A stretch of 25,689 bases of DNA from a virus. Positions 1 through 5,511 of this stretch are shown here, in pieces. The stretch covers positions 1 to 25,689 of IMG/VR virus record IMGVR_UViG_3300035698_014457, one strand, 5' to 3'. The position numbers and the translations under genes are program-made. Each line of letters opens with the position of its first letter. Positions within the stretch are counted from its first letter, which is position 1. The notes beneath the pieces are model-generated. The model was not told the DNA's origin. It saw only the letters and a list, made by a program, of their open reading frames with translations, and did not search any database.

Positions 1-27
1 ATCCAAGCAGCACTGGAGGGGAAATGA
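1..27 (+). CDS. 3' end of an upstream plus-strand gene (partial)
   Basis: Only the last eight codons (IQAALEGK) and a TGA stop are visible; the gene starts before the window. The stop overlaps the ATG of the next gene in an ATGA arrangement, the usual sign of translational coupling, which is why I read these codons as coding. Nothing can be said about function. Confidence 0.45.
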   Translation: MQAALEGK

Positions 28-191
28 CCAATCCTGAAATAGAATGTTGGCAATGTGATGGTGAAGGCTGGCTTGGCAGCGTCAACGGTGAAGATTGCCG
101 CGCTTGCTACGGACAAGGCTACCGCCCCATGACCGACGATGAAATGAACGACCGCGCAGAGCAGGAAGATATTGAGAGGAACACACCATGA
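24..191 (+). CDS. Small double-CxxCxGxG zinc-finger protein
   Basis: This 55-residue protein carries two C-x2-C-x-G-x-G motifs (CWQCDGEGW and CRACYGQGY) about 19 residues apart, followed by an acidic tail. The CxxCxGxG pair is the signature of the DnaJ cysteine-rich zinc-binding domain, and four cysteines are enough for one zinc site. It lacks a J domain and any other module. Its ATG overlaps the upstream stop (ATGA), with GGAGGGG just before it as ribosome-binding site; its own stop overlaps the next ATG in the same way. It therefore sits in a coupled operon of small accessory genes. Partner and role are unknown; phage zinc ribbons of this size often bind host proteins or nucleic acid, but that is only a family-level guess. 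Confidence 0.75.
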   Translation: MTNPEIECWQCDGEGWLGSVNGEDCRACYGQGYRPMTDDEMNDRAEQEDIERNTP

Positions 192-661
192 CCACAATGG
201 ATAAAGACACGATAGAGCGGCTTCGCCAACTTAATTGTGAAATGGTGGAGATATGCCGCCCAAATCCCGACAATCCATCATCGGATATTATTCCGGTTAG
301 GAGGTTAGATTTGATTGATGCCATGAACACCCGCACCCCTCCCCCTGTTGACGGGGAGTTGATAGATTTGTTGTGCATCACCCACAGGGACGGCGGGCAA
401 TACATAGATAAACAAGGCATTGAAAAGGCCACCCAAGATGCGATAGAAATTGTTGCTGGGCATAACGCCCTAATCACCCACCAAGCCGAGCAGATCGCGA
501 AGTTGCGGGAGGTTGCAAAACCGTTTCTTAAGTACGCCATTCATAAAAACGAATTAGGTGAATCATCTGTGCTGATAGGCGTGACGGTTGCAGAAATACG
601 GATGCTTAATAAGACCTTTTTAGATATGGAGCATGAAAATGAAAATGAAAGCGCATCTTAA
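188..661 (+). CDS. Hypothetical protein of the accessory operon
   Basis: I do not recognise this 157-residue protein. It is soluble, without membrane segment or signal peptide. The N-terminus (MDKDTIERLRQL) and a middle stretch around residues 90-115 (HNALITHQAEQIAKLREVAK) look helical and may form a short coiled coil. The C-terminus ends in a charged, low-complexity ENENESAS. The start is supported by a GAGAGG ribosome-binding site eight bases upstream and the ATGA overlap with the zinc-finger gene. Its 3' end overlaps the next gene by about 23 bases. Coiled-coil proteins of this size are common in the accessory regions of temperate and T4-like phages, but I cannot assign a family. Confidence 0.8.
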   Translation: MTTMDKDTIERLRQLNCEMVEICRPNPDNPSSDIIPVRRLDLIDAMNTRTPPPVDGELIDLLCITHRDGGQYIDKQGIEKATQDAIEIVAGHNALITHQAEQIAKLREVAKPFLKYAIHKNELGESSVLIGVTVAEIRMLNKTFLDMEHENENESAS

Positions 662-824
662 AACCATAGCAACAATGCTTACTACTATGGTCGTGTCATT
701 TTTACTATTTATATTGTCGGTTAAATACCCAATGTTTATGGCTGCTGGTGTTTCTATTTTAATGATAGCCGTAATTATAGTATTTTTGTACTTAGTAATA
801 GTAATTTTAGAAGAGTATTATTAA
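639..824 (+). CDS. Small two-helix membrane protein
   Basis: This 61-residue protein has a short basic N-terminus (MKMKAHLK), then two long hydrophobic stretches (about residues 10-28 and 32-56) separated by a KYP turn, and ends in EEYY. It is predicted to sit in the inner membrane as a hairpin. Three in-frame ATGs lie at 633, 639 and 645. I prefer 639 because GGAG at 628-631 is seven bases upstream of it, whereas it is only one base from 633. The gene overlaps the end of the previous one, so it is probably coupled to it. Holin-like or superinfection-exclusion roles are conceivable for such peptides, but nothing here decides it. Confidence 0.65.
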   Translation: MKMKAHLKTIATMLTTMVVSFLLFILSVKYPMFMAAGVSILMIAVIIVFLYLVIVILEEYY

Positions 825-850
825 GTGGAACAATCAGATGGAGCATTGTA

Positions 851-1096
851 ATGTTTTTTAAAAGAAAACCAAAACAACCTACGACTAAGATGATTAAAGC
901 CATATCAGAACATAGAAACCGCCAAGAAACAAGGGAACGACCTGATTTAAAAGGCGCTGTGTATCATGCTGGTTGTCTTACGCGTATTTATCTCAAGGAT
1001 AATGATAACCGAGCTGGTATTGAATGGTGTTTAGGTTGTACATATTCTAACTTCGATTATTCTCTTCCTGATTTATGTGTAAATATTATAAAATGA
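851..1096 (+). CDS. Hypothetical basic protein with three cysteines
   Basis: I do not recognise this 81-residue protein. It begins with a strongly basic stretch (FFKRKPKQ) and has a CLGC pair at residues 60-63 and further cysteines at 42 and 76, so a metal site is possible but not a clear match to a known zinc-finger pattern. A GGAG ribosome-binding site lies seven bases before the ATG. It is the last gene of the plus-strand group and is followed by a terminator. Confidence 0.7.
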   Translation: MFFKRKPKQPTTKMIKAISEHRNRQETRERPDLKGAVYHAGCLTRIYLKDNDNRAGIEWCLGCTYSNFDYSLPDLCVNIIK

Positions 1097-1111
1097 AGGT
1101 AATAAATATCA

Positions 1112-1150
1112 GAACAAAAAAAGAGCGACCCGAAAGCCGCTCTTTAATTT
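1112..1150. terminator. Bidirectional factor-independent terminator
   Basis: The arms AAAGAGCG (1120-1127) and CGCTCTTT (1138-1145) form a perfect 8-bp stem around a 10-base loop. The plus strand has a T-rich tract after the stem, and the A-run before it becomes a U-run on minus transcripts. It lies exactly where plus-strand genes (ending 1096) and minus-strand late genes (ending 1211) converge, so it can stop both. Confidence 0.85.
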
Positions 1151-1210
1151 TGGGTATGAGAGGGCACAACATTATTAGACTTTTTTTCTACGATGGGCCC
1201 ATATAGTATT

Positions 1211-1765
1211 TCATTTTTCCTGAAGAGCTGCTGATGTTTTTGCTTTAGAGCCTTCTGAACGTGTAGTTCCCAATTTTGCTTGTCTTAGAGCTTCTTTGTG
1301 CTCTTTAGTCATTCCACCGCGCTCTGCAAATTTCTTTTTCTTAGCTTCTGAAATAGCCATGGCTTTCTCAGGAGAACACGGTCCTGTAGACTTACCAGTT
1401 TTTACAAAAGAAATTTTTTCTCCAACTGTTTTAATATGTTCAGGATATTTGTGCCACATTTCATTATTTTTAATATTTAAATTATAATATCGAATTCGAA
1501 TTTCTTCTGGTTTAATTAAATCTAAATATTTTTGCTCCGTAACGTAAGTTTCTTTACGTGTTTTAATATTAGACTTAAGAATTCTTCTTTTAAAGTGATG
1601 TGGTCTTGAACCATAGGCTTGCTTCATCCATTGGGAAAAACAAACATAACCATCGTTTTCAGTCCCCCAATGGCACCCAAGATAATAACGCTTGTGTTTA
1701 GTATCATACCATAAATAAACAAAACCATATTTTTCATTTTCATTACTATTACGTACGTAGACCAT
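1211..1765 (-). CDS. GIY-YIG homing endonuclease downstream of gp23
   Basis: This 184-residue protein is a free-standing homing endonuclease, which cuts alleles lacking it and is copied in by repair. The N-terminal GIY-YIG nuclease shows YGFVYLW (residues 13-19) and YYLG (27-30), arginines at 54-61 and the metal-binding glutamate at about 77 (VTEQKYL). The C-terminal half is basic and carries NUMOD3-like DNA-binding units (SPEKAMAISEAKKKK, TKEHKEALRQAKLG). In T4 the GIY-YIG gene segD occupies the same place, just after gene 23. Here no gp24 follows: the next thing is the convergent terminator. The ribosome-binding site GGGAG is seven bases before the ATG but buried in a hairpin (1768-1803) that overlaps a late promoter. 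Confidence 0.88.
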   Translation of the reverse strand: MVYVRNSNENEKYGFVYLWYDTKHKRYYLGCHWGTENDGYVCFSQWMKQAYGSRPHHFKRRILKSNIKTRKETYVTEQKYLDLIKPEEIRIRYYNLNIKNNEMWHKYPEHIKTVGEKISFVKTGKSTGPCSPEKAMAISEAKKKKFAERGGMTKEHKEALRQAKLGTTRSEGSKAKTSAALQEK

Positions 1766-1767
1766 AA

Positions 1768-1803
1768 AAATACTCCCAGAAAAGTTAATCTCTGGGAGTA
1801 TTT
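1768..1803 (-). promoter_or_regulatory. Hairpin hiding the endonuclease ribosome-binding site; possible gp23 terminator
   Basis: On the minus strand AAATACTCCCAGA and TCTGGGAGTATTT form a perfect 13-bp stem with a 10-base loop. The 3' arm contains the GGGAG ribosome-binding site and ends two bases before the ATG. Read-through transcripts from gp23 would fold it and block translation. The stem is followed by UUUUU, so it may also terminate gp23 transcripts. The late promoter at 1799-1806 overlaps the first bases of the 5' arm; a transcript starting about six bases after the promoter octamer would lack most of that arm and leave the site open. Confidence 0.8.
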
Positions 1804-1806
1804 ATA
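1799..1806 (-). promoter_or_regulatory. T4-type late promoter for the gp23-adjacent endonuclease
   Basis: The minus strand reads TATAAATA, the full T4 late-promoter octamer, 33 bases upstream of the ATG. Its last bases are shared with the 5' arm of the hairpin. Confidence 0.75.
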
Positions 1807-1847
1807 ATTATTATAGTACTTAAGAACTTAATCTTAAAGTATAGGTT

Positions 1848-3212
1848 TTACATAAGATTGTTAACAATCATACGACGGTAATAAACGTTGCTGTCTTGTA
1901 CTAGACGGCCTAGGCCTTCTGTAGCACCTTCAGCATATGGGTTAGCAACCATACCATAACGAGTTTTGAACCCGATCTTTGGTTGGAACGTATCAGGATT
2001 AACTGCACGTACCATCTGTAGAGGTACATATGGGCAATAGAAGAGACCAGCATCGAATGCGCTCGAGCCCTTATAGCCTACTACCATGTAGTTTGCACCA
2101 GCATATGGATCAACATAAACGCGAAGGCGACCGTTTAGAACACCTGCGAAGGTATTCCCAGTATCATCAACGTTTAGGTTGTTAGAGTTAAGAGCAGGTG
2201 TGTAATCTAGAACACCAGCCATCTGAAGAGCAGACGCTACGTCTGAAGAGCAGATGATGATATTCCCTTTACCACGACGAGTGCCCTTTGCAACCGCGTT
2301 AGCTTCACGTTCAACTTGGAACATAAGGCCCTTGAACTTTTCAACAGACCAACGGCCGTTTGAGTCAGTGTCAAGATCGAAAATACCGGGTGTTGTAGTA
2401 CCTTCAGTAGCACCTGGTTTAGCAGTTGTTACGATTGTACGAATAACTTCACGGTTAATTTCAGCAAGAATTTCAGCAGAAAGAATATTACTTAGTTCTG
2501 TTTCAGCATCTAGACCATGAATAGCCTTTAGATCCTGTGCTAGTTCTAGCGAATATTCTGCCTTTAGAGCGCGTGACTTAGCTTCAACAGAAACCTTCTC
2601 AATTGAGAACGCCATTTCTGGGAAAAGCGCAATTGCGTTTGAGCCAAGACCTTCAGCAAGTGTAGTCTGTACACCCCCAGCGAAGTTGTAAGTGTTACCA
2701 CCAACGTTATTAGATACTGCTGGTGAAGTACCGACGCTAGTTGTTTGACCACCAAGAACGTTAGCTGTGGCATAACCGGCATTAGTAGGAGTAGCATTAG
2801 CGCCACCACGAGCTGAGTGCCCAGTTTCAACTTCGTTGTAGAAAGTTTCAGTACCTGCTTGACCGTCGTAGCGAGCGCGCATAGCAAAGATAAGACCAGT
2901 TGGACCTGTCATTGGCTGCACACCGCAAACATCGTATGCCATTAGGTTTGGCATCGCACGGCGAACAAGAGAGATAAGAACTGGGTCGAAGTTGTCGACT
3001 GCAGAACCGGTTGCGTTAGTTGGACCAGCTTCGTTCAAAGAACCAAAGCCTGAATTCATTCCCGCACTACGTGCTTCGCGAATTGCATTCTCAGTATTCT
3101 CTAGAATCTGAGCTGTAACGGCACGTCTGTGACCGTCTGTGATAGGTGAAAGATCCTCATGCTCGAGGATTGGCTTCCACTTGTTTTGTGTTTCTTCGGC
3201 TAGATATGACAT
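1848..3212 (-). CDS. 23: Major capsid protein gp23
   Basis: This 454-residue protein forms the hexamers of the phage head. It has the gp23 layout: a helical N-terminal prosegment (to about residue 61), then the conserved opening of the mature protein (NFDPVLISLVRRAMPNLMAYD) and the central GPTGLIFAMRARY, a glycine-rich insertion near residues 130-190, and the C-terminal YYRRMIV. A prohead-protease site of the (I/L)-x-E type is visible as LNE61/A62, close to the cleavage after Glu65 in T4. It follows the scaffold gene with its own late promoter and an AAGGAGA ribosome-binding site, suiting the most abundant virion protein. No gp24 vertex gene follows. Confidence 0.97.
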   Translation of the reverse strand: MSYLAEETQNKWKPILEHEDLSPITDGHRRAVTAQILENTENAIREARSAGMNSGFGSLNEAGPTNATGSAVDNFDPVLISLVRRAMPNLMAYDVCGVQPMTGPTGLIFAMRARYDGQAGTETFYNEVETGHSARGGANATPTNAGYATANVLGGQTTSVGTSPAVSNNVGGNTYNFAGGVQTTLAEGLGSNAIALFPEMAFSIEKVSVEAKSRALKAEYSLELAQDLKAIHGLDAETELSNILSAEILAEINREVIRTIVTTAKPGATEGTTTPGIFDLDTDSNGRWSVEKFKGLMFQVEREANAVAKGTRRGKGNIIICSSDVASALQMAGVLDYTPALNSNNLNVDDTGNTFAGVLNGRLRVYVDPYAGANYMVVGYKGSSAFDAGLFYCPYVPLQMVRAVNPDTFQPKIGFKTRYGMVANPYAEGATEGLGRLVQDSNVYYRRMIVNNLM

Positions 3213-3259
3213 TTCGTGTTCTTCTCCTTAGTAAAAGCTTTTTCTTCTTAAGCTAATAT

Positions 3260-3267
3260 TATTTATA
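3260..3267 (-). promoter_or_regulatory. T4-type late promoter for gp23
   Basis: TATAAATA on the minus strand in the 61-base gap between gp22 and gp23, 47 bases before the gp23 ATG. The leader also contains AAGGAGA. A perfect consensus directly ahead of the major capsid gene matches T4 practice. Confidence 0.85.
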
Positions 3268-3273
3268 AAATTA

Positions 3274-4398
3274 TTAATTTACAGCCTTTTTAATAGCTTT
3301 TACGTAGTGATCCATTTGAGGTTCAATGCGACTTGGCTCTTCAGTAGTATCTGAACCATCGATTTCCTCCGTAATCAATCCGGTATTAGCTTTTACTTTA
3401 CCTGTTTTAAAATAGTTCTCTTTTACAATCTCGAGCTTCTTACGATATGTTTCAGCATCCGTATAATCGATACCTTCAGAGAACGTACGTAGCTTTTCAA
3501 TTTGTGTTTCAGCTAAGCCTTCAGATACTTCTTCAAGAGTAGCTTCTTTAGTAGCTTCTACAACAATGTTTTCAAGCTCAAACTTTTCATCAAGAACTGT
3601 GTTTAAGCTATCGCGCATTTCTTCAAGCTCTGCTTTCATCTCAGCAACAATATCGAGTTTCTCTTCAGGAACAGTGATAAAGTTTTCAGAAAATAGGTTA
3701 TGAAGACCTTGGATAAAGTTTTCTGCAATTTCAGTACGAAGACCATTATCAATTGCAAGAGCGTTTTCTTCAACCCATTGTTCTACAACATAGTCGAGAT
3801 ATTGGTCAAGCTTAGAGGATAGGGTTTCAAACATTTTATCTGACTCTTCTTCAAGAGCTAATTCAAATGCTTCTTCTAAGATTGCTTCTTTTTCAGCCAT
3901 TTCTTCTTCAAGACGTACTGTCTCGAGAGTCATACGCGTGTTAACTGCCGCTTCAAAGACTGTTTCAGCCTTTTCGCGAAGCTCTTCAGTTAATTCATCA
4001 GCACCAAACATTGCATCAATATCTTCTTTCCATGCACCAGAACCAACTGCTGCGGAAGGCTTCATAGAAACAGAACCACGGTTTTTAGCTGAATTATCTA
4101 CAGCACCGGGTACTTTATTTTTTGCAAATACTGCTTGCGAGTCATTAAATAACTTAGAAAGATCTTCTTTGCATAACTTAGAAAGCAATGATGTGAACGT
4201 TGCAAGTGTTACAGCTTTAGATTCTGTACCACCTGATCCTGCACCAGGTTTTAGTGTGTCAGCAGCGTTGCCTTCTTCGAGTTCATCTCCATCAATATCA
4301 TCGAAGTCTTCATTTTCTTCAATTTCATCAATTTCATCAATTTCATTCTCGTCAAGCGCTTCGTTGTCGACATCTTCAGGGTTTACCTTGTTTGCCAT
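3274..4398 (-). CDS. 22: Prohead scaffold core protein gp22
   Basis: This 374-residue protein is the likely assembly core of the prohead, degraded by gp21 after capsid assembly. It is extremely acidic: residues 10-45 are almost a run of Asp/Glu, encoded by 9-base tandem repeats. Residues 120-320 are strongly helical with heptad character (EEEMAEKEAILEEAFELALE, LDIVAEMKAELEEM). No cysteines are seen. Position between gp21 and gp23 is as in T4. A ribosome-binding site AAGGAG is seven bases before the ATG. The sequence is far diverged from T4 gp22, so the call rests on position, composition and the coiled-coil pattern. A possible weak late promoter (AATAAATA) lies upstream. Confidence 0.88.
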   Translation of the reverse strand: MANKVNPEDVDNEALDENEIDEIDEIEENEDFDDIDGDELEEGNAADTLKPGAGSGGTESKAVTLATFTSLLSKLCKEDLSKLFNDSQAVFAKNKVPGAVDNSAKNRGSVSMKPSAAVGSGAWKEDIDAMFGADELTEELREKAETVFEAAVNTRMTLETVRLEEEMAEKEAILEEAFELALEEESDKMFETLSSKLDQYLDYVVEQWVEENALAIDNGLRTEIAENFIQGLHNLFSENFITVPEEKLDIVAEMKAELEEMRDSLNTVLDEKFELENIVVEATKEATLEEVSEGLAETQIEKLRTFSEGIDYTDAETYRKKLEIVKENYFKTGKVKANTGLITEEIDGSDTTEEPSRIEPQMDHYVKAIKKAVN

Positions 4399-4440
4399 TT
4401 TATACTCCTTATAAGGTGGATTCTTAATTATATATTATGT

Positions 4441-4448
4441 TATTTATT
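4441..4448 (-). promoter_or_regulatory. Possible weak late promoter for gp22
   Basis: AATAAATA on the minus strand, one base off the consensus, 43 bases before the gp22 ATG and overlapping the gp21 stop. The spacing fits the other late promoters of the window, but the match is imperfect. Confidence 0.4.
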
Positions 4449-5121
4449 ACTTTACGGATTTTGAAAGTTTATTGATAAAATCTTCAAAAAGAGCAATCTT
4501 TCTCTCTTGAAGAGCACGCTGATATACAGCTTTCTCAATAGCTTTCTTAGATTCTTCTACAATTTCAATAGACTTCCAACCAAGGGTTTCATCGTATACC
4601 CATTCCACAGACTCCATGATACCTTCTACCCACGCATTAGGAGCAGATGGATCTGCAACAATATCAGCAGCAGTTGCTAGCTTAAAATCGTCTTGGACTT
4701 CGTTAATACCTTGCTTGTTCATCTTTAGAGTACCCATCGCACGAGATGAAACACCGAGTCTAACGTCAGATTCCATTAGCCCGCGAGCAATATTACCCAT
4801 TGGAGTGTTAGTAATCATCGCTTTCCCAACATAATCCGTACCTTCTTTACGAAGACTAACGATTCTATGTGATACGCGATCAAGGTTAATTTGTGGCCCG
4901 CTTGGATGTCCTAGTTCACCCATCGCAGTTTTCGCTTCGATAGATTCTTTCATATAACGCGCAACTTCTTTATCCATCACATGTTCTGGATAGATACGGC
5001 CGTTACGGTTTTTAATTGCGGATTGAAGGAATACCCCCTCAATAAAGAGGTTCTTTGTTCCATCTTCCTTAGCTTCCTGAATATAGGAAACTTCGTCTAA
5101 GATTTCTGTAATTAATTTCAT
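4447..5121 (-). CDS. 21: Prohead maturation protease gp21
   Basis: This 224-residue serine protease (T4 gp21, herpesvirus-protease-like fold) cuts scaffold, capsid and core proteins at (I/L)-x-E sites. Conserved features are FIEGVFLQSAIKNRNGRIYP near residues 26-45, GELGHPSG with a histidine at about 72, a second histidine in DRVSHRI at about 85, and GVSSRAMG at about 123-130 carrying the likely catalytic serine. Which histidine is catalytic I cannot decide. The length matches T4 gp21. It is ten bases downstream of the 126-residue gene and before gp22, the canonical order. Ribosome-binding site AGAGG. Confidence 0.95.
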   Translation of the reverse strand: MKLITEILDEVSYIQEAKEDGTKNLFIEGVFLQSAIKNRNGRIYPEHVMDKEVARYMKESIEAKTAMGELGHPSGPQINLDRVSHRIVSLRKEGTDYVGKAMITNTPMGNIARGLMESDVRLGVSSRAMGTLKMNKQGINEVQDDFKLATAADIVADPSAPNAWVEGIMESVEWVYDETLGWKSIEIVEESKKAIEKAVYQRALQERKIALFEDFINKLSKSVK

Positions 5122-5130
5122 TAGAACCTC

Positions 5131-5511
5131 TTAAGTTGTGAAGTATTCAGAATTGGATGTTAGATTACCAACCTTCTGAATCTCGAAAAATAGGTATTGA
5201 TTAGCATCTGTAAAGGTGATATCAATATTAGCAGATTGGTTTACACTTAATGGCATACCGGAACCAGAATAATCGTAATACCCACTAGAATCGTATGCCC
5301 CTACTAGAACACCGCCGCGTAGAATCTGTGCTTGCCCTGTGCCACCATTACCCCAGAATATCTGAGTGATGTAAGCACCTGTAAGGATTTCATCTTGGAT
5401 GGCTACATTAGATACAGAGTTATTACCTGCAATAATTAGTGTAGCATTAGCAGCTGATACGTGAATAACAGCAGATGTATTTTTCTTATTTGATGTAATA
5501 GTAACTGCCAT
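5131..5511 (-). CDS. Beta-rich putative virion protein between core and protease genes
   Basis: I do not recognise this 126-residue protein. It has no charged clusters, no cysteine and no membrane segment. Alternating polar and hydrophobic residues, many Ser/Thr/Asn/Gly (SNKKNTSAVIHVSAANATLI, LRGGVLVGAYDSSGYYDYSG) suggest an all-beta sandwich of the kind seen in capsid decoration proteins. Its ATG overlaps the stop of the upstream polyprotein (TAATG), so the two are translated together and in the prohead operon. T4 has nothing at this place. A capsid-surface or prohead component is my inference. Confidence 0.8.
   Translation of the reverse strand: MAVTITSNKKNTSAVIHVSAANATLIIAGNNSVSNVAIQDEILTGAYITQIFWGNGGTGQAQILRGGVLVGAYDSSGYYDYSGSGMPLSVNQSANIDITFTDANQYLFFEIQKVGNLTSNSEYFTT

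Noticed and set aside
82-540. Minus-strand 152-residue frame opposite the accessory operon
   Set aside because: Antisense to two coupled genes with good ribosome-binding sites; composition is that of a shadow frame in GC-richer DNA.
2564-2887. Minus-strand 107-residue frame inside gp23
   Set aside because: It is another frame of the well-supported gp23 gene, with leucine-rich, domain-free sequence and no ribosome-binding site of note.
4407-4416. Perfect palindrome CCTTATAAGG before gp22
   Set aside because: It has no room for a proper loop and only touches the ribosome-binding site; a 10-base palindrome is plausible by chance in AT-rich DNA.
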